Shown: piece after piece, positions 25,798 to 35,152 of the stretch | How the letters are laid out: every line of letters begins with the position of its first letter | How positions within the stretch are numbered: position 1 is the first letter of the stretch | From: Luteolibacter pohnpeiensis | GTDB taxonomy: Bacteria; Verrucomicrobiota; Verrucomicrobiia; Verrucomicrobiales; Akkermansiaceae | DNA: 64,000 nucleotides | Assembly: GCF_016595435.1 (NCBI RefSeq) | Contig: NZ_JAENIJ010000012.1 | Location: 41,675 to 105,674, forward strand | Direction: 5' to 3' | Translations under genes and position numbers: made by a program | The notes under the pieces: generated by a model | The model's database searches: none | The model's input: the letters and a program-made list of their open reading frames with translations, nothing else | Told to the model about the DNA's origin: nothing

Positions 25798-27420
25798 TTA
25801 TCTAACAGCTTGGTTGCGCTTGTTGAAGCCAAGGATGCCGATGACGGCGAGTGCGATCAATGCTGCAACCCCAAGGTAGCCGGGAAGCTTTTGGGACAGC
25901 AGTGCCCAAATGGATGCGAATGAGGCAAGCGCGGTGGAAATGATCATCAGCAGGTTGATGAACAGTCGGTTTTTCGGAAGGTTCTCGCCCAATGCCGAGC
26001 GTGAGTTCATCAGTAGGAGAAATCCAAGATAGGCAATCGGAAGCAGCGTGGTTGCGATCACCGCCGCGGGGATTTGCAATGCGGCTTTTGCCCCACTATC
26101 CCAGAGAACGGGTGATAGGAAACCGGCGATGGCAGGCATCGAAGCACCCAGAATAAAGACTTTGGGATTTCCCACGCGGTTCAGCGCCTCGCTGATGGCA
26201 TAGCCGTTCATGATCATGTGAACGAGAAGCGTGGAGACGGCCATGGCCAAAACTCCGATGCCGAAAATGAATTGTGACTTGTTGCCAAGAAACGGCTCCA
26301 AGGATTGCGCCAAGTTTTTCGCATCGCGGTTGGCCAGCATTGCGGCGAGCTGCTTGTCGCTGGTTGCCGCTGCGTTGCGTAGTGTTTGTTTTTCCGGATC
26401 GGCCAAGTTGTTAAAGTTGCTGTTCGTCGAGGCAATCTGGCGATCGAGAACCGAATAGTAGCTTTTTTCCATGGCCGGCAAAGGTGTCCCATCGGCTGTT
26501 AGAACGTCTTTGGTCTGGGCGTGAAATGATGCGGCGGATGCGATCACCAAGGCAGAGATCCCGAGCACAAAGGGGAGGAAGAGGCCCAACACCAAATCAA
26601 ATCGAGACAACTCACGGTGCTCTTTTCCCCAGCCTTTATTTCTCAAACTGTAGGGTAGCAGGAAGGTCATGTTGATGCCGACTGCGGTGCCAAAGGCGGC
26701 GATGATTTTGTCACGCTGCTGGCTCATGACGTATTGAGTCCAGTAACCGGCGTGCTCGCCAGTTTTTGCGATGGCTGCAGCGATGTGCTCCGTGGGACGG
26801 AAGAGAGCGCTGAAGTTCGGGATATAACCCGCGATGATGCTTTTCCAGGGCACCGCTCCGGTGCTTAACAAGGTGATGGCAACTCCCATGAATGAAAGCA
26901 CGATGATGCCGACGAGGAGTTTGAGAATGTTATCGATCAGCCGGGATGCGCGTTCGTTTTTTTGCGAAAGCGAGATCAGGCACATCGCGATGATGAAGAT
27001 CGACCCAGTGATGACATAGGGGTTGGCATTGACTCCCAGATTGTCCTCCAGGGCACCACGTCCCAGGGAAAACTGCGCTGCGCAAAAAACCGTGTCTGCG
27101 ATGACCGTGGCGACCAGCCATCCCCAGGCGAGCAGTGGAGAGACTTTTTTCTCCATAACCCGGAATGGTCGCTCATCCGTAGACAAGGTCACATAGCCGA
27201 TGGCCGAAAGCATGACGATGCCACAAAGCATGGCCAATGGCTGAAGCCAAAGGAAATCGTAGCCGCCAATCACTCCAAGGTAGAGGGCTCCGACCAATGA
27301 GCCACCGCCGAGGGTGACCGCTGCCTGAACCCAACCTGGGCCAGACATCTTCGTGTAAATTGCGAGTTTTGTTAGAAAATTCCCGTGCAGGGCCTTTTCC
27401 AATTCTTGAGGGTTTTTCAT
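25798..27420 (-). CDS. Nramp-fold transporter lacking metal-binding motifs
   Basis: A 540-residue inner-membrane transporter with about 11-12 hydrophobic helices. The N terminus SGPGWVQAAVTLGGGSLVGAL aligns by eye with the first helix of Nramp/MntH proteins, whose DPGN metal motif is here LGGGS. The sixth-helix motif MPH is replaced by LPY (FLLPYSLRNKGWGKEH). Both coordinating motifs are therefore gone, so Mn/Fe transport is unlikely. Its position between an SDR and a Gfo/Idh/MocA gene in a sugar-acid operon points to an organic substrate, by inference. A polar loop at about 315-375 (ASTNSNFNNLADPEKQ) is unusual for Nramp. Confidence 0.82.
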   Translation of the reverse strand: MKNPQELEKALHGNFLTKLAIYTKMSGPGWVQAAVTLGGGSLVGALYLGVIGGYDFLWLQPLAMLCGIVMLSAIGYVTLSTDERPFRVMEKKVSPLLAWGWLVATVIADTVFCAAQFSLGRGALEDNLGVNANPYVITGSIFIIAMCLISLSQKNERASRLIDNILKLLVGIIVLSFMGVAITLLSTGAVPWKSIIAGYIPNFSALFRPTEHIAAAIAKTGEHAGYWTQYVMSQQRDKIIAAFGTAVGINMTFLLPYSLRNKGWGKEHRELSRFDLVLGLFLPFVLGISALVIASAASFHAQTKDVLTADGTPLPAMEKSYYSVLDRQIASTNSNFNNLADPEKQTLRNAAATSDKQLAAMLANRDAKNLAQSLEPFLGNKSQFIFGIGVLAMAVSTLLVHMIMNGYAISEALNRVGNPKVFILGASMPAIAGFLSPVLWDSGAKAALQIPAAVIATTLLPIAYLGFLLLMNSRSALGENLPKNRLFINLLMIISTALASFASIWALLSQKLPGYLGVAALIALAVIGILGFNKRNQAVR

Positions 27421-27442
27421 GGGTTTGAAAAGGATCGGACTT

Positions 27443-28213
27443 TTAAATGCTCATGGCGTGATATCCTCCATCGACGATGAGTTCGTGTCCGGTGATGAAG
27501 CTGCCGGCTTGATTGGAGGCTAGCAAAATGGTCGCGCCGATGAGTTCATCGGGAGAACCAAATCGATCCATCGGGGTGTGGTTCATGATCGCTGCAACGC
27601 GTGATTCATCGAGGACGCTGCGATTTTGTTCTGCGGGGAAAAAGCCAGGCACGAGGGTGTTGACCCGGATCTTTTTGTCGGCCCATTCGCGGGCGAGGTT
27701 TTTGCTCAGGTTGTGCAGAGCCGCTTTCGATGCCGAATAGGAAAAGACGCGTGACAGGGGACCCAGGCCAGAGATCGAGCCAAGGTTGATAATGCTGCCG
27801 GATAGATCATGATCCAGCCAGTATTTGGCAAATACCTGACAAGCCACCAGCGTGGCTGTTAGATTGACATTGAGAATGCGCTCAAACTCTTCAGTTGAAA
27901 TATCAAGTATCGGAGTCGCCGCGTTGATGCCTGCTCCATTGATGAGAATATCCACCGAACCAAACCGGGCGAGCACGGTATCGAGTAAGGTTTTGATCGA
28001 CCCGCGATCGGCAACATCAGCTTCGATGAAGTGCGCGTTGTCGCCAATCATGGCGATGCGTTGGGCTGCTTTTTCAGCATTCCGCCCAACGAGGACGACG
28101 GTGGCACCAGCCTGGGCAAGACCGAAGGCCATGTGGCTGCAGAGTTCGCCGGTTCCGCCAATGACAACGGCGGTCTTACCTTCGAGGGTGAAAAGTTTTT
28201 CCAAATAATGCAT
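27443..28213 (-). CDS. SDR oxidoreductase, fructuronate/5-ketogluconate reductase type
   Basis: A 256-residue short-chain dehydrogenase starting at ATG 28213 ([20 protein letters not shown]). NAD(P) site [15 protein letters not shown] motif ([10 protein letters not shown]), catalytic Ser in NLGSISG, Y-x-x-x-K in [14 protein letters not shown] and the C-terminal [15 protein letters not shown] are all present. Sequence style is that of gluconate 5-dehydrogenase or mannonate oxidoreductase SDRs. With UxaC upstream, reduction of D-fructuronate is a natural reaction; with gluconokinase in the operon, 5-ketogluconate reduction is the alternative. Confidence 0.9.
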   Translation of the reverse strand: MHYLEKLFTLEGKTAVVIGGTGELCSHMAFGLAQAGATVVLVGRNAEKAAQRIAMIGDNAHFIEADVADRGSIKTLLDTVLARFGSVDILINGAGINAATPILDISTEEFERILNVNLTATLVACQVFAKYWLDHDLSGSIINLGSISGLGPLSRVFSYSASKAALHNLSKNLAREWADKKIRVNTLVPGFFPAEQNRSVLDESRVAAIMNHTPMDRFGSPDELIGATILLASNQAGSFITGHELIVDGGYHAMSI

Positions 28214-28224
28214 GTTGAAATAGG

Positions 28225-29547
28225 TCAAGCGATGGGTTGGGACCAGTTGAAGTAACTGGCGGCGTTATGATAACAAATGTTCGCAACCAGAGATTGCAGA
28301 TCATCAAGATCAGAAGGGATTTCTCCAGCTTCAACTGCGCTGCCAAGATATTGGCATAACAATCTCCGGTAGTAGTCGTGGCGAACGTAGGAAGTGAATG
28401 AACGGGAATCCGTGAGCATGCCAACCGAGGTGCCGAGTGCGCCGAGGCTGGCGACAAGTTCGATTTGTTCGAGAATCCCTTTCTTGTGATCCAAGTGCCA
28501 CCAGGCCGGGCCATATTGCAGTTTTCCGGCACACAGGGAGTTCTGGAAATTCTGCAGCGCGCAGCAAATGGCGGCACTTTCGTTGGGATTGAGATTGTAG
28601 ACGATCACCCGTCCCAATGAATCGTTTTTTTGCAGTTCGTCCAAGGCCGCAATCAAAGGCGCAGTTTGCGGCCAGGACCCCATGGTGTCGAATCCGCTGT
28701 CTCTTCCAGTAATTGCAAACATCGAGCTGTTTACATTTCGTTGCGGACCGAGATGAAGTTGCATGGTCCAGCCTTTGTCATGATTCCAACGGGCGATGTG
28801 TTGGAATACCTCAAAGGCTGCTGTTCCGGGAACTGGCATGCTGGAAAGTCCGTGGTCGGAGAGCCGGCATCCCTGATCGTGGAAATACTGGTGACGTAGT
28901 TGCAGGGCTTTGATGAGGGAAGCCTGGTCTTCGATGGCAAAGCCTACGATTCCTGCGAGTTCGAGCTTGGCATCAGGGGTCGGTTCGAGAAAACGGTCAG
29001 GCCGGAATGTTGGAAAGACCTGAATGCCATCGTTTGCTGCCTGGATCGCGGCGTGGGTGCTCAGGTCCGCACAAGGGTCATCCGTGGTGCAGACCACGCG
29101 GACTTTGAATTTGCTCAGGAGCCCTCGGACGCTGAGTTGCGGATCATTGGCAATGATTTCATTGGCCCGATCCCAGATGGTGCGGGCATTTTTTTCGTTC
29201 AATGTATCATCGATGCCGAAGATGCTGCGCAATTCCATGTGAGCCCATTGATGGACTGGATTCGCGATCGCCAATGGCATGATGCGGGCGAATGCGTGGA
29301 ATTTTTCCCAAGGAGTCGCATCACCCGTGATGAATTTTTCTGCAACGCCGCAGGCACGCATCAGCCGCCATTTGTAGTGGTCGTGTGCGAGCCACAATTC
29401 GGCTAAATCGGAAAATCGACGATCTTCGAGGATCGCCTGCTGATCCAGGTGCGTGTGGAAATCGATGATCGGTAACGCAGCCGCAGTTTCATGATAGAGC
29501 TTGCGGGCGGTTTTTGTTTCCAGGAAAAAGTCGGGATTCAGGAACAT
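28225..29547 (-). CDS. uxaC: Glucuronate isomerase family protein
   Basis: A 440-residue amidohydrolase-fold isomerase that converts D-glucuronate to D-fructuronate or D-galacturonate to D-tagaturonate. Seen: [15 protein letters not shown] near the N terminus (the family HxH), [52 protein letters not shown], and [25 protein letters not shown] at the C terminus, a hallmark of UxaC. Slightly shorter than E. coli UxaC (470). It overlaps the dehydrogenase gene upstream by 10 bp. The first uronate-specific enzyme of the operon. Confidence 0.93.
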   Translation of the reverse strand: MFLNPDFFLETKTARKLYHETAAALPIIDFHTHLDQQAILEDRRFSDLAELWLAHDHYKWRLMRACGVAEKFITGDATPWEKFHAFARIMPLAIANPVHQWAHMELRSIFGIDDTLNEKNARTIWDRANEIIANDPQLSVRGLLSKFKVRVVCTTDDPCADLSTHAAIQAANDGIQVFPTFRPDRFLEPTPDAKLELAGIVGFAIEDQASLIKALQLRHQYFHDQGCRLSDHGLSSMPVPGTAAFEVFQHIARWNHDKGWTMQLHLGPQRNVNSSMFAITGRDSGFDTMGSWPQTAPLIAALDELQKNDSLGRVIVYNLNPNESAAICCALQNFQNSLCAGKLQYGPAWWHLDHKKGILEQIELVASLGALGTSVGMLTDSRSFTSYVRHDYYRRLLCQYLGSAVEAGEIPSDLDDLQSLVANICYHNAASYFNWSQPIA

Positions 29548-30605
29548 GGCTTGAGGGCTGGAAGGCCGAGTTTTGCTGCGATCTCGTTGAGTTCTGTCAA
29601 TTCCGCGTCGGTGAACAGGAGGCCACCAGCTTCTTCGGAACGTTTGGCGGCGGCCGCCTCCAATTGGCCTGGCAAGATCGACTTCTCGTTACCAGTTGTT
29701 AGAATGTTATCAATGACCGCCTTGATGTTTTCGGACTGGGTTCTGCCTTGAGCAAACGCTCCCGCGTTCAGCGCGTCCGGATGAATGATCTGGAAGAAAA
29801 ATGAGGTGCTGTTTTTTTCGTCTTCGGATGGCGACTTTCTGCCACGATGAAGTGGGAGTGAACCGCCGATGAATGCCGCGGTGAGTTCGTTGATCAGCGA
29901 CATGCCATAGCCCTTGTGCGCGCCGAATGGCAGTAGCGCGGAAACCTGGTTGGGGTCGGTGGTCGGATTTCCGTCTTGATCGACAGCGGCATTTGGCGGG
30001 AGCGTTCCTCCTTCACGCTTGAGCTGCTGGACGCGTCCCATGGCGACCGTGGAGGTGGCCCAGTCGATGCAGATCGGGAAGCCGATAGCTTCGGTGGTAG
30101 GCAGGCCCCAGCTGTGCGGATTGGTGCCGAGGGTGGGGGTTTTGCCCATGAAAGGGACGACTTCTGCCAAAGTCGACGTGCAGTTGGTGTAGGCGATGTA
30201 GCCGCGCTTTGCGGCATCGATCACATAGCCGCCGCCCCAGAGGTAGTGGAAGCAGTTGTCGACACTGACAATGCCGACGCCGAATTGTTCTGCCAGCTCG
30301 ATTGCACGATCGAAGGCGCGTTTGGCGACTGCCTGGCCGAGTTTCTTGTGGCTGTTCCATACCTCCGTCGCTGCGAATCGGGTGGGGATGACTTCGATTT
30401 CCGCGCCGGGAACGCAGCCGCCTGCCTTCGAGCCAAACAGGTCATCGAGATGGAGGGCTTTGAGTGCATTGTGCGTGTTGTTGCCGTGCCAGGTGGCGGC
30501 AGCGCACATTTCAGCGGCGATCTTTGATTCGTCCGGGAGGTAGCCACGGGCCTCGTAAGCTGCCTGGACCAGAGCGTTGTGATCGGTTAGAGCAATGACG
30601 TTCAT
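29538..30605 (-). CDS. Malate/L-lactate dehydrogenase (Ldh2) family oxidoreductase
   Basis: A 355-residue NAD(P)-dependent oxidoreductase of the YiaK/YlbC/AllD fold. Typical segments: YEARGYLPDESKIAAEMCAAATWHGNNTHN near the start, VSVDNCFHYLWGGGYVIDAA, PTLGTNPHSWGLP, DWATSTVAMGRVQ and LLPFGAHKGYGMSLINELTAA (catalytic Lys/Gly-rich loop). The family reduces 2-keto acids such as 2,3-diketo-L-gulonate or oxidises 2-hydroxy acids. In this operon it probably handles a keto-sugar acid. It overlaps both neighbours, by 4 bp with gntK and 10 bp with uxaC. Confidence 0.9.
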   Translation of the reverse strand: MNVIALTDHNALVQAAYEARGYLPDESKIAAEMCAAATWHGNNTHNALKALHLDDLFGSKAGGCVPGAEIEVIPTRFAATEVWNSHKKLGQAVAKRAFDRAIELAEQFGVGIVSVDNCFHYLWGGGYVIDAAKRGYIAYTNCTSTLAEVVPFMGKTPTLGTNPHSWGLPTTEAIGFPICIDWATSTVAMGRVQQLKREGGTLPPNAAVDQDGNPTTDPNQVSALLPFGAHKGYGMSLINELTAAFIGGSLPLHRGRKSPSEDEKNSTSFFFQIIHPDALNAGAFAQGRTQSENIKAVIDNILTTGNEKSILPGQLEAAAAKRSEEAGGLLFTDAELTELNEIAAKLGLPALKPCS

Positions 30606-31105
30606 GAAATAATCTGTGAGACGATTTGTTCGGGTGAAAGATGAATGGAGATGGTTTGGAAATCGATGCTGTTGGAGTCGGGTGGTTCTAGGGTTGAAAG
30701 CTGGCTTTCGAGCAGGTTTACGCTCATGAAGTGCCCCTTTCTCTCGGTCAGTCTTTGGATCAGGATTTCACGATCTCCTTCAAGATAGACGTAAGTGGGT
30801 TTCTGCGTGGCTTGGTTCAAGGTGTCCCGGTATTTCTGCTTCAGCGCCGAGCAGGCGATGATGATCGGTTCCTGGTGCTCATCTAACAAATCACGGAGCG
30901 CGACGAGCCATCCGGCCCGATCCTCATCGTTCAGGGGAATGCCGGCCGACATCTTGGCGATATTTTCCGTAGGATGGAAATCGTCACCATCGAAGAATCT
31001 CGCACCGGTCTGGGTGGAAAGCATTTTCCCGATCGTCGATTTCCCGCATCCGCTCACCCCCATGAGGATGATGCTTCGTGTTAGCGGTTGACGATGTTTG
31101 GGCAT
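30602..31105 (-). CDS. gntK: Gluconokinase
   Basis: A 167-residue P-loop kinase that phosphorylates D-gluconate to 6-phosphogluconate. Walker A GVSGCGKSTIG (about 16-26) is followed by FFDGDDFHPTENIAKMSAGIPLNDEDRAGWL, the gluconate kinase signature, then IIACSALKQKYRDTL, VYLEGD and ERKGHFMSVNLLESQLSTLEPP. Length matches E. coli GntK/IdnK. It overlaps the upstream dehydrogenase by 25 bp and the downstream one by 4 bp. Its presence implies that the operon feeds the pentose phosphate or Entner-Doudoroff entry point at 6-phosphogluconate. Confidence 0.96.
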   Translation of the reverse strand: MPKHRQPLTRSIILMGVSGCGKSTIGKMLSTQTGARFFDGDDFHPTENIAKMSAGIPLNDEDRAGWLVALRDLLDEHQEPIIIACSALKQKYRDTLNQATQKPTYVYLEGDREILIQRLTERKGHFMSVNLLESQLSTLEPPDSNSIDFQTISIHLSPEQIVSQIIS

Positions 31106-32055
31106 GCGTCCGGGCCTTCGGTTAGAATTTGGATGACATTGGTGGCTGCGGTACGAGCCATTGCTGCGTTGGATTCGACCGTGTTCGACCCGATATGCGG
31201 GGTCATCAGAATGTTTGGAAGCGTGCGCAGATCTTTTTCAGGAGACTGAGGGCGGTAAGGTTCCGCTTCAAAAACGTCGAGAGCGGCGGCGCCGAGCTGT
31301 CCGCTTGTTAGCGCATCAAACAGATCATTTTCGCAGACCAGTGCGCCACGGGCGGAATTGATGAAGTAGGCACCGCGCTTCATTTTGGAGAAAAACGCCG
31401 CGTTGGCGATGTGCTTGGTGGATTCGAGAACCGGAAGCAAGGTGATGACAAAATCCGCATCGGCTAGAGCCTCATCCAACGAAGTGGTAAGCCGGGAAAT
31501 GCCGTCTGCGGCGTTGTTTGTGGAATTATCGACCACATCGTAGCCAGTGACATCCATATCCAGGCCAAAGTGGAGTTTGCGCGCAAGAGTGCGGCCGATT
31601 CTGCCGCAACCAAGGATGCTGATCTTCCTTCCTTTGACTTCGATCCCGCCTTTCGGCGCCCATTGTCCGGCAGTGGTGGTTTGATGGGCGTGGTGTAGAT
31701 GCCGGGCCAATGCGCCAATCATCCAAACGGCGTGCTCAGCCACAGCATTGTCCAGCACTCCCGGAGTATTGGCGACAAAGATGCCATTCTGGGTGGCGAG
31801 GGCTTTATCCACACTGTCATGACCAACTCCGTAGCGGGCAATTATCCCTCCCGATGGAAGTGATTCATATAACTCGCTGGTATAAGGATGGATATCGGCG
31901 ATGAATGCCTTGATGTGATTTTCCCGAATGGCTTTGGATAATGACGGCTCGTCTTCAGCTACAGGTATAAATTGAAATCCGGTTTCCTCTTCCAACTTCT
32001 GGAAGGTCTGGCTTGCCTTAGCATAAGAAATTTCAGAAACATATACCTTTTCCAT
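31081..32055 (-). CDS. D-isomer-specific 2-hydroxyacid dehydrogenase
   Basis: A 324-residue NAD-dependent dehydrogenase, first gene of the eight-gene operon. NAD-binding ILGCGRIGRTLARKL (about 147-161), substrate Arg in FINSARGALVCEN, the Glu in DVFEAEPYRPQS and the catalytic His in MTPHIGSNTVESNAAM are all present, as in phosphoglycerate/hydroxypyruvate dehydrogenase relatives. It could reduce a 2-keto sugar acid (for example 2-ketogluconate to gluconate, upstream of GntK), which is inference. The promoter must lie in the 174 bp before 32230, shared with the divergent hydrolase gene. Confidence 0.92.
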   Translation of the reverse strand: MEKVYVSEISYAKASQTFQKLEEETGFQFIPVAEDEPSLSKAIRENHIKAFIADIHPYTSELYESLPSGGIIARYGVGHDSVDKALATQNGIFVANTPGVLDNAVAEHAVWMIGALARHLHHAHQTTTAGQWAPKGGIEVKGRKISILGCGRIGRTLARKLHFGLDMDVTGYDVVDNSTNNAADGISRLTTSLDEALADADFVITLLPVLESTKHIANAAFFSKMKRGAYFINSARGALVCENDLFDALTSGQLGAAALDVFEAEPYRPQSPEKDLRTLPNILMTPHIGSNTVESNAAMARTAATNVIQILTEGPDACPNIVNR

Positions 32056-32229
32056 TGGCGCACTAGAGTCAATGCCCTCTGGGGGGGCAAGCTCTAAGTT
32101 TTCAACGGATTGTGCGGAACATTAGGTGAAAAAATCATGTCGGGAATGGGGGATTTTTCTCGTTTTTAAAGAGTTTATTTGGCAGATATCAAACTTTGCA
32201 ATTTATGGATCATTAAGTCATTTTTCGGC

Positions 32230-33046
32230 ATGGATTGGAGAAGATTTGTCATTGGTAGATGGAGTTGGAAGCGGCCTTTTTATTCTCTCGCTGCGGTCTA
32301 TGGGTTGTTGGCGCTGTTTGCGGTGTCGTGCGCTGATAAAATAATTTTCATGCCTCAGGCTCCCTCATACAGCGATCACGAGCAGGGACTGATTCGTCTA
32401 ACAACTTCTTCTAAAGAATCGGTGGCAGCGGTCTATTACCCGGCATCGCCTGGCAAACCGACCTTGATCTATGCCCATGGCAATGCGGAGGATCTGGGCC
32501 AGTCCGTCGAGTTGTATCAGGCCTGGAATGCGATGGGACTCGGCGTGTTGGCTTATGATTATCCGGGCTATGGGTTGTCCACCGGGAAACCTAGCGAGGC
32601 TTCCTGCTTCAGGGCTGCCGAGTCTGCGTGGGAATATTTAACAAAGAAGGGGATACCTGCGTCCTCGATCATCGTGGTCGGTCGGTCGATCGGTCGGCAG
32701 TGGACCGAGCACCTGGCTGGCTGCGGAAAAATCTCCAGCTGGCCTCGTGTTGATTTCTCCGTTCACTTCCACGTTTGCGGTAAAGATTCCCTGGCCGATT
32801 TTACCGGGTGATCGGTTCAAGAATCTTGAACGGATCAAGCACATGAAAACCCCGTTATTGGTGTTTCATGGCGCTGATGACCGGGTGATTCCGGTTTCGC
32901 ACGGTCAAAAACTCGTCGAGTGCAGTGCATCGACGGACAAGCATTTTGAATTGATCAAAGGGGCGGGCCATAACGATCTGTTCGAGTTGGCTGGAGATCG
33001 CATCCTCATGGACGTGGCTGATTTTGCGCTGCGTGTGGCGCACTAG
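32230..33046 (+). pseudogene. Alpha/beta hydrolase broken by a 4-base frameshift
   Basis: Two overlapping frames together encode one alpha/beta hydrolase of the ABHD13/BEM46-like type. From ATG 32230 the first frame has an N-terminal hydrophobic segment ending near AVSC, then LIYAHGNAEDLGQS, AYDYPGYGLSTGKPS and the nucleophile elbow VVGRSIG. There the frame shifts. The second frame resumes as GSGPSTWLAAEKS, ISPFT, FHGADDRVIP (Asp) and GAGHNDL (His). Dropping four bases in the tract GTCG-GTCG-GTCG-ATCG-GTCG at 32677-32696 restores GRSIGSGPS. It is a recent pseudogene, a phase-variable gene, or a sequencing/assembly error. As it stands the product would stop at 32811. Confidence 0.85.
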
Positions 33047-33071
33047 CTGCCAAGTGTTTGCGTAGAAATAA

Positions 33072-33105
33072 AAAAGCTGCCCCCTTGGAGAAGGAGGCAG
33101 CTTTT
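33072..33105. terminator. Bidirectional rho-independent terminator
   Basis: AAAAGCTGCC (33072-33081) pairs with GGCAGCTTTT (33096-33105), with an inner CCTT/AAGG pairing and a GGAG loop, A-run on one side and T-run on the other. It lies between the convergent hydrolase (stop 33046) and glnII (stop 33146) and can serve both. Confidence 0.88.
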
Positions 33106-33145
33106 GGGAAGGGGATTCACGAACCGAGGCTCGTGCCCATTACGA

Positions 33146-34162
33146 TCAAGGAAGCGGGACGCTGTCGATCGTGGCGAGGATGCGGGAAGCGATTTGGTAT
33201 GGATCGCCTTGGGAGTTTGGACGGCGGTCTTCGAGGTAGCCCTTGTAGCCAGCGTTGACGAAGCTGTGAGGGACACGGATCGAGGAACCACGGTCTGCGA
33301 TGCCGTAGCTGAACTTGTCGATCGACTGAGTTTCGTGAAGGCCGGTCAAACGCATGTGGTTGTCTGGGCCGTAAACAGCGATGTGCTCTTCGCGGTTTTC
33401 AGCGAAGGCAGCCATGAGGCTTTCGAAGTATTCCTTGCCACCGGTCGTACGCATGTACTCGGTGGAGAAGTTGGCGTGCATGCCGGAGCCGTTCCAGTCG
33501 CCTTTGATTGGCTTGCAGTGGAATTCAACGTCGATGCAGTATTTTTCGCAAAGGCGGAGAAGGATGTAGCGGGCGACCCACATTTCGTCAGCGCAACGCT
33601 TGGAGCCTTTGCCGAAGATTTGGAATTCCCATTGGCCTTTAGCAACCTCGGCGTTGATGCCTTCGTGGTTGATGCCGGCGTCGAGGCAGAGGTCGAGGTG
33701 CTCTTCAACGATTTGGCGGGCGATGTCGCCAACGTTCTTGTAGCCAACACCGGTGTAATACTCACCTTGAGGAGCTGGGAAACCATCCGCTGGGAAGCCG
33801 AGTGGGCGACCGTCTTGGTAGAAGAAGTATTCTTGCTCAAAACCGAACCATGCACCCGGATCGTCGAGAATGGTGGCGCGGGAGTTGGATGGGTGAGGGG
33901 TCACGCCATCTGGCATCATGACTTCGCACATGACGAGCACACCGTTGCGGCGGGTGGTGTCTGGGAAAACGGCGACAGGCTTCAGCATGCAGTCGGAGCT
34001 GCGGCCTTCAGCTTGTTGGGTGGAGGAACCATCAAATCCCCACTGTGGCAACTGCTCGAGAGTTGGGAAACTATCGAATTCTTTGATTTGAGTTTTGCTG
34101 CGGAGGTTTGGCACGGGGGTGTAGCCGTCGAGCCAGATGTATTCCAATTTGTATTTGGCCAT
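33146..34162 (-). CDS. glnII: Glutamine synthetase type II
   Basis: A 338-residue GSII enzyme, the short eukaryotic-like form, which condenses ammonia with glutamate using ATP. It starts at ATG 34162 (MAKYKLEYIWLDGYTP). Signature pieces: WGFDGSSTQQAEGRSSDCML, WFGFEQEYFFYQ, PQGEYYTGVG, DAGINHEGINAEVAKGQWEFQIF, CKPIKGDWNGSGMHANFST, and IADRGSSIRVPHSF. GSII is not adenylylated like GSI, so control is probably transcriptional. The 162 bp upstream, between it and the phosphatase gene, contain no evident gene. Confidence 0.96.
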   Translation of the reverse strand: MAKYKLEYIWLDGYTPVPNLRSKTQIKEFDSFPTLEQLPQWGFDGSSTQQAEGRSSDCMLKPVAVFPDTTRRNGVLVMCEVMMPDGVTPHPSNSRATILDDPGAWFGFEQEYFFYQDGRPLGFPADGFPAPQGEYYTGVGYKNVGDIARQIVEEHLDLCLDAGINHEGINAEVAKGQWEFQIFGKGSKRCADEMWVARYILLRLCEKYCIDVEFHCKPIKGDWNGSGMHANFSTEYMRTTGGKEYFESLMAAFAENREEHIAVYGPDNHMRLTGLHETQSIDKFSYGIADRGSSIRVPHSFVNAGYKGYLEDRRPNSQGDPYQIASRILATIDSVPLP

Positions 34163-34324
34163 GATATTTGGTTCTGAATATGTTAGCGGATTCAAACAGC
34201 TGAATTCGTTGCCTCGGTGAGCTCATCCAATTTGGCGATGGGTTCACCTTCCAGCAACGAGCGTAGCTGTCAGTGGGTTCGGAAGCAGCTGCTGTGCCAG
34301 AGGATGAGACGATCCTGGGCTGAA

Positions 34325-35152
34325 TCAGTCTCCGCCTTTGTTCGTTGCAACCGCGATGACGGTGACCGTTGTATCGTCGATTCCCGAGTTGTCGATGGCG
34401 CGTTTCATGAGTCCCTCGACGGTCGCTGAGGGGTCTTCTTCACAGGCGGCCAATGCGTTGGAGATATGGCGCTCCCAGAGACCGTCGATCAGCCCGTCCG
34501 AGCAAATGAGAAACCGATCGCCTTCTTGATAGGGAATGGCGGCTAGATGAGGGGAGAGGTTGGCATGACCGCCGCCGATGACTTCGTAAAGAGCGGCCCT
34601 GCGCGGATGATTCCGGTATTGCACTTCACCGATGGTGCCGCGTTTCCATTCCGCCCAGGCAGCCGTGTGATCTCGGGAAATTTGGCTCAAGTTGCCTTCG
34701 CGCGACAGGTAAATCCGCGAATCTCCGGCGTTGGCCAGGTAGAGATTCTCGGGAGTGAACCAGGCGAGAGCCAGCGTGGCGGCCATTCCTTTGAGGTCGT
34801 CGGATTCAGCGCCGGCTCGATTGACCTCCTGGTGAACGGTGCGGACAGCGGACGAAAGATGCTCCAAATGGTCCGGGAAAAAGCCAGCCGCAGCCGCTTT
34901 GAACGTTTCCGGAATGATCCGCGTCATCGTCTCAAGCAGGAGTCGCGATGCGAGATCCCCCGCGTTTCCTCCTCCCATGCCGTCTGAGATGGCGAAGATC
35001 AAATCCTGGGTGCTAAGGGATCTGACACCGCGATCGGGCAGGATTTCGGCTCCTTCAACACTGGAAGCAAAGGCGATCTGCGAATCGTCGTTGCGTGGTT
35101 TGCGCGAGCCGCTGTGAGTGGCGGACGCCCAGTGAAGCGTGGCCGGTTTCAC
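34325..35152 (-). CDS. PP2C-type protein phosphatase
   Basis: A 275-residue Mn/Mg-dependent Ser/Thr phosphatase. Motifs: RKPRNDDSQIAF near the start (the family has RxxNED; here NDD), ISDGMGGGNAGDLAS with metal-binding DGMGG, MAATLALAWF, LANAGDSRIYL (third metal Asp), FLICSDGLIDGLW and DDTTVTVIAV. All metal Asp residues appear present. Its start overlaps the stop of the small kinase gene by 4 bp, so the two antagonistic activities are probably made together. Likely in the cytoplasm; no membrane segment. Confidence 0.93.
   Translation of the reverse strand: MKPATLHWASATHSGSRKPRNDDSQIAFASSVEGAEILPDRGVRSLSTQDLIFAISDGMGGGNAGDLASRLLLETMTRIIPETFKAAAAGFFPDHLEHLSSAVRTVHQEVNRAGAESDDLKGMAATLALAWFTPENLYLANAGDSRIYLSREGNLSQISRDHTAAWAEWKRGTIGEVQYRNHPRRAALYEVIGGGHANLSPHLAAIPYQEGDRFLICSDGLIDGLWERHISNALAACEEDPSATVEGLMKRAIDNSGIDDTTVTVIAVATNKGGD

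Noticed and set aside
33104..34177. Long plus-strand open frame (357 codons) opposite glutamine synthetase
   Set aside because: It mirrors the glnII coding frame exactly, is Val/Ala/Asp/Gly-rich in the way antisense frames of GC-biased codons are, and has no motif.
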